From assembly GCA_964014735.1 (NCBI GenBank), contig CAXHBH010000013.1:1-40117 (forward strand): 40,117 nt of DNA. The letters are read 5' to 3'. Position 1 is the stretch's first letter; every line of letters starts with the position of its first letter. Below are positions 1 to 7,991 of the stretch, one piece after another. This DNA is from UBA7446 sp964014735. GTDB taxonomy: Bacteria; Bacteroidota; Bacteroidia; Flavobacteriales; Flavobacteriaceae. The translations under genes were made by a program, and so were the position numbers. The notes under the pieces were generated by a model. The model searched no databases. It worked only from the letters and a program-made list of their open reading frames with translations, and was not told the DNA's origin.

Positions 1-2
1 TG

Positions 3-857
3 ACCCATACTTCTGGAATTGGTTATGGCTATGGGCCAGCCAAAAAAAAATGGGAAAAAGCAGAAATGCAAGGGTGGTATTTTGCCCACCGAAATGAACC
101 TATTCTTAAAACAGTTAAGAGGATGGCAAAACTACCTATGGAGGCCCATCCCGGAGAAAAGTATGTTTATGGATATAGCACTGATATTCTCGGTGCTGTT
201 ATTGAGGTCGTTTCTGGACAATCATTAGATGTATTCCTTAAAGAACGCATATTAGATCCTCTAGGCATGGTAGATACACATTTCTATCTGCCTGAGTCAA
301 AAGCTTCAAGACTTAGCGTTGTTTACAGCCAATGTGGTAACAAACTTTTGAGAGCTAATGATGATGGCACTCCTCAATTTAAATGGGATGACGACGAAAA
401 ATGTAAAGGGAACAATCAAACACAGGGACATTATATAAATGGTCCACGTGTGAGCTTTTCGGGTGGCGCAGGTTTGTTAAGTACTTCTATCGATTATGCT
501 ATTTTTCTTCAAATGATGCTCAACAATGGTGTGTACGATGGCACGCGAATATTATCCAGAAAATCTGTTGAACTCATGATCGACAACCATTTGGATGGAG
601 ATTATTATAAAGGTGTGAAATTCCCATGGGATTGGGGTGTTGGTTTTGGATTGGGATTTTCAGTTACAACAAATACTGGAGATCGGGGTGTTCTTGGAAG
701 TGAAGGAGAATACGGATGGGGTGGTGCTTACCATTCATCTTATTGGGTAGACCCAAACGAAAACCTAATTGTGGTGTATTTCACACAAGTTGCCCCCATC
801 AATTTAGATGACCACCAGAAACTGCGAAATTTAATTTACCAGTCGATAGTAGACTAA
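3..857 (+). CDS. Serine hydrolase, class C beta-lactamase-related (5' truncated by window edge)
   Basis: Only the C-terminal part, about 285 codons, is in the window. The reading frame is open from base 3. The first residues, THTSGIGYG, match the conserved L-L-T-H-T-S-G block of class C beta-lactamase/PBP-type hydrolases (beta-lactamase superfamily), so the SxxK nucleophile motif must lie off the left edge. YGYSTDILG fits the family's Y-x-S/N motif. GGAYHSSYWVDP fits the C-terminal block that holds the third active-site motif, before the usual last strand (LIVVYFTQ). Such proteins are usually periplasmic esterases or peptidases, and the substrate cannot be told from sequence. The gene ends 14 bp before the stop of the convergent GH125 gene, so it need not belong to the glycan locus. 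The family assignment is secure; the function is not. Confidence 0.85.
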   Translation, partial: THTSGIGYGYGPAKKKWEKAEMQGWYFAHRNEPILKTVKRMAKLPMEAHPGEKYVYGYSTDILGAVIEVVSGQSLDVFLKERILDPLGMVDTHFYLPESKASRLSVVYSQCGNKLLRANDDGTPQFKWDDDEKCKGNNQTQGHYINGPRVSFSGGAGLLSTSIDYAIFLQMMLNNGVYDGTRILSRKSVELMIDNHLDGDYYKGVKFPWDWGVGFGLGFSVTTNTGDRGVLGSEGEYGWGGAYHSSYWVDPNENLIVVYFTQVAPINLDDHQKLRNLIYQSIVD

Positions 858-871
858 AAATTAAATCGTTT

Positions 872-2317
872 TTAAGAAAAGTTCTTCTTCAAAAGCCAAG
901 GGCGTTCATTGTATACTTTGATAACAAACTCACCAAAAAGTGTGTTGGCCCAAGAAAACCAAGAACGGCTAAAATTAAACGCATCATCTTTGTGAAATGA
1001 TTCGTGCATAAACCCAGTATCTGCATGGGTGTCCTTTAACATTCTTAAGCATTTCGAAATTTCACTATCATCTTCTGAAGTTAATCCTCGAAGTATAATT
1101 CCCATAGGCCAAATATTTTCTTTTCCTGTGTGAGGACTTGCTTGCCCTTCTGCTACTTTACCTCTTAAGAAATACGGATTAGAATCACTTAATAAAAATG
1201 CTCTTGTATTTTTATATATAGAATCGGAGGGCGCATGTCCACCAATGTATGCCAGTGACATTAACGAAGGAACATTAGCATCATCCATAAATAAGGCATT
1301 TCCAAACCCATCAACCTCATACGCATATATTTTGCCAAAATCAAGATGTTCTTTCACAGCATATTTTTCAACAGCCGATTTTACCTCGATAGAAAAAGAC
1401 ATACATTCATTTGAAAAATCAGTATCCATCTCACCAACAGCATATAATTCAGAAAGCTGTGCTAAGGAGACATAAGCAAATATGTTAGAGGGTACTAGGT
1501 ATGGCAGAATTGTTCCATCATCAGATGGTCTAAAAATAGAATGAATCATTCCTGTGGTTTTTGTTGGCGCACCTGTACCATTAAAGATGGCTAATCCAAC
1601 TACAAACGTATGTTCTCGAGTGAAAGAATAAGGAGATTTGCCATCAATGCGCTGTTCTGTTCTGAATGTATCGACAACAAGGCGCACTGTTTTATCCCAA
1701 TCACTATCCATAAAACTTGTATCCCCAGAAATTTTATAATAATGATAGGAGAGTCGAATAAAATAGCAAAGCGAGTCAATTTCCCACTTACATTCGTGTA
1801 CGCCAGGTTTTGGTTTTGGTATGTCGCTAGACCACTTTGAAATTCGTGTCAAGTCCTTATAAAAGGCATTTGCGTAAGGATCAGTTAAGATGCATTTAAC
1901 TTGTCTGTTAATTAACCCTAAAATGAGGTTTTTTATTTTTGGATCTTTATCGATTAGTGGCATGTAAGGCCAGACCTGTGCAGTAGAATCTCGTAACCAC
2001 ATGGCATCAATATCCCCTGTGATTACAAAAGAATCAGGTTTTCCATCAATTACTTCATAATCTACAGTTGTGTCTAAGGTATTTGGATAACAATTTTCGA
2101 ACATCCATGCAAGTTCAGGATCAGCAATAGAAGATTTCACCTTTTTTATTGCCGCTTCAACGGCATCACTTGTAAATGTTCTCTCATTTAGAGGAGGCCT
2201 ATTTGATTTAAATTTTTTAAAATTGATATTATCTGCCATTGAAAATCCAGCAGCGGGAATAAGTGTCATTCCAAGCGCAACTTTTGAATTGTTAATCAAA
2301 AAACTTCTTCGGTCCAT
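872..2317 (-). CDS. GH125 exo-alpha-1,6-mannosidase
   Basis: The 481-residue protein spans the full length of the GH125 (formerly DUF1237) family, metal-independent exo-alpha-1,6-mannosidases that remove mannose from N-glycan cores. Family blocks seen: MWLRDSTAQVWPY (about 106-118), WEIDSLCY (178-185, with Asp181 a candidate general acid), AEGQASPHTG (389-398, with Glu390 a candidate base) and ENIWPMGIILRGLTS (400-414). The N-terminus has RRSFL followed by a hydrophobic stretch, a Tat-like signal, so it should be exported to the periplasm. It lies downstream of GH20 on the same strand but has its own upstream region of 186 bp with the shared operator and a TAAATTTG box. It should act after GH92 has taken off the alpha-1,2/1,3 mannoses. 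The family call is firm; the catalytic residue numbers are inferred from family blocks. Confidence 0.95.
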   Translation of the reverse strand: MDRRSFLINNSKVALGMTLIPAAGFSMADNINFKKFKSNRPPLNERTFTSDAVEAAIKKVKSSIADPELAWMFENCYPNTLDTTVDYEVIDGKPDSFVITGDIDAMWLRDSTAQVWPYMPLIDKDPKIKNLILGLINRQVKCILTDPYANAFYKDLTRISKWSSDIPKPKPGVHECKWEIDSLCYFIRLSYHYYKISGDTSFMDSDWDKTVRLVVDTFRTEQRIDGKSPYSFTREHTFVVGLAIFNGTGAPTKTTGMIHSIFRPSDDGTILPYLVPSNIFAYVSLAQLSELYAVGEMDTDFSNECMSFSIEVKSAVEKYAVKEHLDFGKIYAYEVDGFGNALFMDDANVPSLMSLAYIGGHAPSDSIYKNTRAFLLSDSNPYFLRGKVAEGQASPHTGKENIWPMGIILRGLTSEDDSEISKCLRMLKDTHADTGFMHESFHKDDAFNFSRSWFSWANTLFGEFVIKVYNERPWLLKKNFS

Positions 2318-2358
2318 AAAATTTTGACTTTAAATTATTTTTTTAAAAAAAACACATC

Positions 2359-2366
2359 CAAATTTA
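2359..2366 (-). promoter_or_regulatory. -7 promoter box of GH125 (TAAATTTG)
   Basis: On the minus strand TAAATTTG matches the Bacteroidota -7 consensus TAnnTTTG. A TTG lies 22 bp upstream, as a -33 element would. The box is 41 bp before the GH125 start codon and 45 bp downstream of the shared operator core. Single matches to this box are common by chance in AT-rich DNA, so the weight comes from the spacing shared with susC and GH92. Confidence 0.6.
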
Positions 2367-2411
2367 CATTTAAATTAATATCGTCTAGCAATCTAAGCTC
2401 TAATTATTACG

Positions 2412-2427
2412 CTGCATTTTGACTGCA
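2412..2427 (-). promoter_or_regulatory. PUL operator copy 1 (TGCAGTCAAAATGCAG), upstream of GH125
   Basis: Read on the minus strand this is TGCAGTCAAAATGCAG, a TGCAG direct repeat with an 11-bp period. It is identical to the copy before GH92 and differs at one base from the copy before susC. It lies 94 bp before the GH125 start and 45 bp before its -7 box, one helical turn farther than in the other two copies. An activator site is the simplest reading. Confidence 0.75.
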
Positions 2428-2477
2428 TTTTATATTTATAATAAATACCTTAAAGAATATTTTTTTAAAAGCAATAT

Positions 2478-2497
2478 TGTCTTTTGTATTAAAGACA
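2478..2497 (-). terminator. Possible terminator after GH20
   Basis: TGTCTTT and AAAGACA form a perfect 7-bp stem with a 6-nt loop, 6 bp past the GH20 stop codon. On the minus strand it is followed by ATATTGCTTTT, a poor T-tract. It could end the NagB-GH20 transcript and so separate it from operator-driven GH125. Confidence 0.45.
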
Positions 2498-2503
2498 GTA
2501 TGT

Positions 2504-5023
2504 TTAGTATCGAACCACTTCAATGGCCTTCCCACCATTTTTATTAATGTCAAATGCACGAAGCATTACTTTTGCATCAGAAGCTACGGCAACTGGCTTT
2601 TGATAAATTTTTGTTTTAGAATTAGGTAATGAGCCATCTGTTGAATATCGGATATTAATTCCTGGAAACTGCACACGAACAAACAAGGTATCATTTTTAA
2701 TAACACCACCTGGTTTTGGAAGGTTGATGTTTAAATCTTTATATTGATAGTTTAAAAAAGGGATGGCGTATTGACCTAATGTGTTTGTAAAAACATTCCA
2801 TTGTTCAAGCATAAGTGCTTTTTGTCGTTCTGCCGTTAGACTTATCCAATTCGGCTGATTTGCCCAAGCTCGCTCGGCGAATACTAACAAATTGGGTAAT
2901 AGCATTTCGTTTAAAATATTTTCATTCCTAATGGTTTCCCCAAACAGTTGACTCTGTATTCCGATTAGATTGCTTCGTTTGTCGGGATCTAATTTTACTT
3001 TGGGTGCAATATATTCATCTGACAAATGATGCTTTTCGTTAAGCGTCGCATTGGCGAAGATATCTTCTGGGTCAATAGCCCAAGTGTCAAAATAATTCAC
3101 ATAACCCGACCAATTTAAACCATGGCTATCCATATCGCGATCATCAGCCATGTCAAAATAAAAAGCAGAAGAATTACTCATCACAGTTTTAAAACCTAAG
3201 TTGGCAAACTTGTAATTCATATCTTCCCTACCGCCACCCCAAATGTTGTTCCAGACATACGGAATGACCTCATAATCATATCGTTCCTCTTTTATCAAAG
3301 TTTCTGATTGACTTTGTTCGGAGTGTTCCAAAAGGAAGTCTTCCCAACCAGAAAGTACAATACCGTGTTTGTTTAAAATACCTTTAAGTCGGGAAACATT
3401 TTCATCATACAAATCACTAAGTGTATGCTTTTCTGAAATTTTATCTTCGCATAGCGGTGATGCTTGCCAAACGCCGTAGGGCAATTCATCTGCACCAATG
3501 CTAAACTGCGTCAGCTTTATGTTAGCATCAGCGTACATTCCTACTACTTCGTTTACAACCTTTTCAAAAAAGGCATACGCACTCTCACGACAAATATTTA
3601 TTGCGTTGTCGTTGTATAATTGCGCTGAGCGAAAAACGCTTTTATCTTCAGGATCGATTAATGCGAACTCCTCTGCTGCAATGTTATCTCCTGCCGCTAA
3701 AAAATGCTGTCGTCTTGCCTCCATAGAAATTATGGCAGCCCGTGCATGTGACGGAAAGCTAATTTGGGGTATAACGGTAACGTTACGCACACTAGCATAT
3801 TTAAGTAATTCAATAAAATCTTGTTGGCTTAAAAATCCGTTACCTGTTTCGCCTCCATTAGCACCAGAGCCATACATGGGGATTAGCCTGTACTGTTCGT
3901 CTGTGGTGTAACCTCGCCTGGCGCCAACTTCTGTCAGTTCTGGAAGTCCAGGAATTTCCAAGCGCCAACCCTCGTCATCGGTAAGTTTTAAATCCAAGTG
4001 ATTGAGTTTGTATATAGACATTAAATCCACAATCTGCTTTATCTTATCTAAGCCGTAAAAGTTCCTTGATATATCCAGCAAAAACCCCCTATACACAAAT
4101 CGCGGGGCATCTTCTATATCAACTAGCGGCAAACGATTGGAGCCTATTTGCGCAGCAACATCAATTTGAACAAGTGATTGAATGGCATACACCATACCCC
4201 CATAAGCGTTTGCACTTATTCTTATTTTTTGTTTGTCAATACGGAGCAGGTAGGCTTCGCCTCCTAAGCCCGTAGCTTTGTCTATGATCAAATTCGCCTC
4301 AGCAATAGTATCCACCCATTGTATGTTTTTGGCAGTTTGCGCCAATAATTGTTCCAGGTCTTGTTGATGAGCTGAAAAAAATGGCGACAGATAAATTTGC
4401 CAACTGGAATCGACTGGTCTATCATGACTTGAAACAGTTAGTTGTTTTGGTGTTGGAATGATTATGGGTAGCTTTTCTTTGGAAATCAAGGAAACATCTG
4501 CGAGTTTATCATAGCGTGTTTTGGACGTAGGTAGATTTAAATCTTCCAAGCCTTTTGCATGCTGCCAGTTAACCGTTGTTTTTACATCGTATAGATTTTC
4601 GTTTTGAACCAAAAATGCACCAAAGGGCCCCAAGGCCAATCGGGACATAATACCATCTTTTACTACATTAAAATGTAACTTCTCACCTGCCTTTAAAGCC
4701 CAATTATCTCCAAAATTTAATTTGAAGTAGGAGTTGCCATTAATCCATGTAAAATCGATTCCTTCAGGCAGTGTTTCAGGGATAACTTTTCCGATGATTT
4801 GATTCCAATGAAGTGACCATTGCGAAGGCTTGAAATCAGTTAAGGTTTGGTTATCAATTGTTATACTTACATGCATCTTACTTTTTTCTACATCAAATGC
4901 ATTTATGGTATAGATAAGATTTATTGCATGTTCTTTGTTGTTAGCTATAAAATAGGCAACAAAAACCATACACAGCAATGCCAGGACTATAATAAGCCTT
5001 GGTTTTAGTTTCAATAGGGACAT
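2504..5023 (-). CDS. GH20 beta-N-acetylhexosaminidase (chitobiase-type domains)
   Basis: The enzyme removes terminal beta-linked GlcNAc (or GalNAc) by substrate-assisted catalysis. With the start used here it has 839 residues. A single hydrophobic segment at about 8-28 should anchor it to a membrane or act as an uncleaved signal. A CHB_HEX-type carbohydrate-binding domain follows (about 35-160), then the GH20b domain (about 190-300), the GH20 barrel (about 305-690, with LTDDEGWRLEIPGLPEL and the catalytic pair Asp512-Glu513 in IGADELPYGVW), and a CHB_HEX_C-like end (RYSTDGSLPNSK). An in-frame TTG at 5050 would add nine residues, but it overlaps the TATATTTG promoter box, so ATG at 5023 is preferred. 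It sits 75 bp downstream of NagB/PIG-L, which would process the released GlcNAc after phosphorylation. Confidence 0.93.
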   Translation of the reverse strand: MSLLKLKPRLIIVLALLCMVFVAYFIANNKEHAINLIYTINAFDVEKSKMHVSITIDNQTLTDFKPSQWSLHWNQIIGKVIPETLPEGIDFTWINGNSYFKLNFGDNWALKAGEKLHFNVVKDGIMSRLALGPFGAFLVQNENLYDVKTTVNWQHAKGLEDLNLPTSKTRYDKLADVSLISKEKLPIIIPTPKQLTVSSHDRPVDSSWQIYLSPFFSAHQQDLEQLLAQTAKNIQWVDTIAEANLIIDKATGLGGEAYLLRIDKQKIRISANAYGGMVYAIQSLVQIDVAAQIGSNRLPLVDIEDAPRFVYRGFLLDISRNFYGLDKIKQIVDLMSIYKLNHLDLKLTDDEGWRLEIPGLPELTEVGARRGYTTDEQYRLIPMYGSGANGGETGNGFLSQQDFIELLKYASVRNVTVIPQISFPSHARAAIISMEARRQHFLAAGDNIAAEEFALIDPEDKSVFRSAQLYNDNAINICRESAYAFFEKVVNEVVGMYADANIKLTQFSIGADELPYGVWQASPLCEDKISEKHTLSDLYDENVSRLKGILNKHGIVLSGWEDFLLEHSEQSQSETLIKEERYDYEVIPYVWNNIWGGGREDMNYKFANLGFKTVMSNSSAFYFDMADDRDMDSHGLNWSGYVNYFDTWAIDPEDIFANATLNEKHHLSDEYIAPKVKLDPDKRSNLIGIQSQLFGETIRNENILNEMLLPNLLVFAERAWANQPNWISLTAERQKALMLEQWNVFTNTLGQYAIPFLNYQYKDLNINLPKPGGVIKNDTLFVRVQFPGINIRYSTDGSLPNSKTKIYQKPVAVASDAKVMLRAFDINKNGGKAIEVVRY

Positions 5024-5047
5024 CTTGATTGTTTCCGCATTTAATTG

Positions 5048-5055
5048 CAAATATA
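5048..5055 (-). promoter_or_regulatory. -7 promoter box of GH20 (TATATTTG)
   Basis: The minus-strand sequence TATATTTG fits TAnnTTTG and ends 24 bp before the ATG at 5023. It argues against the upstream TTG start, which lies inside the box. No copy of the TGCAG operator is nearby, so GH20 seems to be outside that regulon. Confidence 0.5.
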
Positions 5056-5098
5056 GCTTGACATGAATAAATTAAGCCTAGGTGCTTGGTGTTTTGAT

Positions 5099-7018
5099 TT
5101 AAATAATGGTATCCTTAGGATTATATCTTACAAAGCCTTCCACAGCTTCGTGTTCGTGCAATCCTAATAAATTATATTCATTCGCAGTTTTTCGATTTCT
5201 ATGCTCTGATCGTTGCCAAAACTCTCTTTCGTCTGAACCGGGGAACATAGCCTTATCTTTTTGAGACTGATGCTTGAAAATAGCGCGTCTTTTTTTCATT
5301 AAGTCAGCTGGAGATAAGGGCACTGCCATTTCAATTTCATTGACACCCCACTCTTGCCATGCACCTCTGTAAAGCCACACTTCACAGTTCTTAATCCACG
5401 CATCGCCAGCTTTCAATAACTCATCGATAGCATCAAAAATAACTTGCAAACACACCCGGTGCGTACCATGCGGGTCGGATAAGTCTCCAGCAGCAAATAT
5501 CTTTTCGGGCTTAACTTTTCTGAGTAGTTTTATTGTTAACTCAACGTCTTTATTGGTATGTGGTTTTTTCTTGACTGCGCCTGTTTCGTAAAAAGGGAGG
5601 TTCATAAAGTGAGCCTTGTTTTCAGGAACACCACAAACACGACAGGCTGCCAAGGCCTCCCCTTTTCTAATCAAACCTTTTAACTCTTGAATACGCAATG
5701 AATCAATATCTCCAACCTTTTTATTCGAAAGTCTGCTTACAATGTCTTGGTATTCCTTCGCCATGAATTGGTTATCAGGATCCACCTCCAAACAGAACTG
5801 CATAAAGCGGATTACTTCATCATCATACACTGCGATATTACCTGAAGTTTGATAGGCCACATGAACATCAAACCCATTATCAGCGAGTTGGATTAGCGTA
5901 CCGCCCATTGAAATGACATCATCATCGGGATGGGGGCTAAAAACAAGTGCTGTAGATGGGGTGTTTTGGCTTGAATTTTTATTGGAATTCCAAACATCAA
6001 ACGCTTCAAGAAGCGATTCATGAATTTGATAGTTTAATTGATAGACTTCATAATTGATAGCAACCAATAAAGATTGAAGGTGGTTGTTCTCATAATCTTC
6101 TCTGGATAGTTTTAATATTGATTTTTCACAATGCCTAGCGAGCCATATGACTGCCTTTTTGATTTGTTCGGGATTCCATTGACAGGAACCGACTAGCCAA
6201 GGTGTTTTTTCTCTAGTAAGCTCAGAAGCACTCGCTTTATCTAGCACAAATACACAGTCATTTTGATGTTGCAAAAAGGTAGCGGGAACTTGGTCGCTTA
6301 TGGCTCCTTCGACAGTTCTCGAAATGATATTTGATTTGCCTTCCCCCCATGCCATTAAAATTACTCTTTTAGCTTTCATGATTGTATCCACGCCCATTGT
6401 AATGGCCTGTTTAGGCACAAACTGTTCACCAAAAAAACTACTGGCAGCATCTTTACGTGTGACCGGGTCTAGCCAAACACGTCGTGTTTTGGAATGAATG
6501 GCAGAACCGGGCTCATTAAAACCAATGTGACCAGTACGACCGATTCCCAACAGTTGAATGTCTATTCCTCCTAATGATTCAATAATTTCTTCATAAGATT
6601 TACAGTAATTGTCAATCTCGTCGGGGGCTATAGTGCCATCTGGAATATGAATATTTTCTTTGGGAATATCAATATGATCGAAGAGATTTTTATGCATAAA
6701 TTCTACATAAGAATGAATCGATTGCGGATCCATTGGAAAGTACTCATCGAGGTTAAAAGAATGTACATTTGAAAAGCTTACTTCACCAGCTTGATATGCA
6801 CGAATAAGGTGTTGATATACCTTTATAGGAGTTGATCCAGTAGCCAGACCCAAAACAAAAGCTTGGTTTGTAATTCTTTGATTTATTTTTTGAATGATCT
6901 CATCGCCAATTACTCGACATGCTTCACTTGAGTCCAAATATATTTGAACAGGGATGTGTTCATGGTTGACGTGGTTTTCAAAAGTCTCTTGCGAATGGGT
7001 TAATATAGACTCGTTCAT
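5099..7018 (-). CDS. nagB: Glucosamine-6-phosphate deaminase (NagB) fused to PIG-L/LmbE deacetylase domain
   Basis: The protein has 639 residues from ATG 7018. An upstream in-frame TTG at 7042 has no supporting signal. Residues about 20-270 are a NagB/RpiA-fold domain (GLATGSTPIKVY, FNLDEYFPM, GIGRTGHIGFNEPGS) that would convert GlcN-6-P to fructose-6-P and ammonia. Residues about 355-600 are a PIG-L/LmbE Zn-dependent deacetylase domain with both metal motifs intact: HPDD at 363-366 and HGTH at 517-520. Such long NagB proteins occur across Bacteroidota. One oddity: the E. coli NagB triad Asp141-His143-Glu148 reads Thr162-His164-Glu169 here. No nagA is in the window, so the second domain might deacetylate GlcNAc-6-P; that is inference. 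It diverges from a DeoR-type regulator, the likely controller. Confidence 0.9.
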   Translation of the reverse strand: MNESILTHSQETFENHVNHEHIPVQIYLDSSEACRVIGDEIIQKINQRITNQAFVLGLATGSTPIKVYQHLIRAYQAGEVSFSNVHSFNLDEYFPMDPQSIHSYVEFMHKNLFDHIDIPKENIHIPDGTIAPDEIDNYCKSYEEIIESLGGIDIQLLGIGRTGHIGFNEPGSAIHSKTRRVWLDPVTRKDAASSFFGEQFVPKQAITMGVDTIMKAKRVILMAWGEGKSNIISRTVEGAISDQVPATFLQHQNDCVFVLDKASASELTREKTPWLVGSCQWNPEQIKKAVIWLARHCEKSILKLSREDYENNHLQSLLVAINYEVYQLNYQIHESLLEAFDVWNSNKNSSQNTPSTALVFSPHPDDDVISMGGTLIQLADNGFDVHVAYQTSGNIAVYDDEVIRFMQFCLEVDPDNQFMAKEYQDIVSRLSNKKVGDIDSLRIQELKGLIRKGEALAACRVCGVPENKAHFMNLPFYETGAVKKKPHTNKDVELTIKLLRKVKPEKIFAAGDLSDPHGTHRVCLQVIFDAIDELLKAGDAWIKNCEVWLYRGAWQEWGVNEIEMAVPLSPADLMKKRRAIFKHQSQKDKAMFPGSDEREFWQRSEHRNRKTANEYNLLGLHEHEAVEGFVRYNPKDTII

Positions 7019-7134
7019 GACATTAAATGCAGTTATATGCAAATAAATGCTTTATTTTGCCGTTTTGCAAATATTTAAAACAATCATTGTGTTAATTTTC
7101 TAAAAAAACAGTTATTTTAAAGGAAAATAAATTT

Positions 7135-7881
7135 GTGTTAAAAGAAGAACGTTATCAAAAAATTTTGGACGAAGTTTCTCTTCGTAATCGAATTCTGTTG
7201 ATCGATATGGCTGAGCAGCTTAATGTCTCTGTTGATACCATACGGAGAGACGTGAAAGAGCTAGATAAAAATCAGTTGATCAAGAAAGTTCACGGCGGAG
7301 CAATTTCATTGGGTTTTGTTTCCAACAATGCTTCGGTTAATGTGTTTGATCTGGATGAAAAGCAATTGATTGCACAAAAAGCACTTTCCTTTATCTCGGA
7401 TGAGTCTGTTGTATTTATTGACGGCGGGACGACTTGTATGGAACTTGTTAAAATCATTCCTCCAAAGAAAAAAATCACTTGTTTTACATTGAGTTTACCA
7501 ATAGCAAGTGAAATGATCAAAAAGCCAAATGTTGACCTGGTTTTTATCGGTGGAAAAATTTCAAAAGAATCTCACATGAGCATCAGTGTAGGAGCCGTTA
7601 ACGAACTTTCACAAATCCGTTTTGACTATAGTTTTATTAGTACAGGTTACATTAATCCATCTTATGGACTTAGTGAGTTTGACTGGGAGGTTGTTCAAAT
7701 TAAAAGAGCAATTGTCCAAGCATCGCGTAAAGCGATTCTTTTGTGCATTTCTAAAAAATTTAATTCTCAACAGAAATACAAATGCGTGAATGTCACTGAT
7801 ATAGACACTTTGGTCACAGAACTTGATCCGAATAATCTGCTTCTCGACCCGTTCAAAAACATGAACATTAATTTGTTGTAG
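7135..7881 (+). CDS. DeoR-family transcriptional regulator
   Basis: A 248-residue repressor of the DeoR family. The winged HTH is at about 1-57 (MLKEERYQKIL, then MAEQLNVSVDTIRRDVKEL and the KVHGGAI hinge). A sugar-phosphate sensing domain follows (about 75-235, including FIDGGTTCMELVKII and VFIGGKIS). The start is GTG. It is chosen because MLKEERYQKIL is the normal family N-terminus and AAGGAAA lies about 10 bp upstream. It is transcribed away from NagB across 116 bp, so it probably regulates NagB, GH20 and itself in response to an amino-sugar phosphate. No clear operator dyad was found in the shared region. The family is certain; the effector and targets are inferred. Confidence 0.9.
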   Translation: MLKEERYQKILDEVSLRNRILLIDMAEQLNVSVDTIRRDVKELDKNQLIKKVHGGAISLGFVSNNASVNVFDLDEKQLIAQKALSFISDESVVFIDGGTTCMELVKIIPPKKKITCFTLSLPIASEMIKKPNVDLVFIGGKISKESHMSISVGAVNELSQIRFDYSFISTGYINPSYGLSEFDWEVVQIKRAIVQASRKAILLCISKKFNSQQKYKCVNVTDIDTLVTELDPNNLLLDPFKNMNINLL

Positions 7882-7991
7882 ATTAGGAACTGGCGTAATC
7901 TGAGACTATGGTTTTATCAAGCAAATAATTGCATAACTTGTTTTTTTTGCATTTTTTTGCTGTATTAATTGGCATTTTTTTGCTTCAAGGT

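Noticed and set aside
7028..7042. TGCAGTTATATGCAA as a fourth copy of the TGCAG operator
   Set aside because: The period is 10 and not 11, the central GTCAAA is missing and the second half is TGCAA. No well-placed -7 box follows.
7128..7135. TAAATTTG match just before the DeoR-family gene as its promoter
   Set aside because: It overlaps the GTG start codon, and the protein needs its full N-terminus for the HTH. A six-fixed-base motif turns up about once per 1-2 kb per strand in DNA this AT-rich, so this copy is taken as chance.
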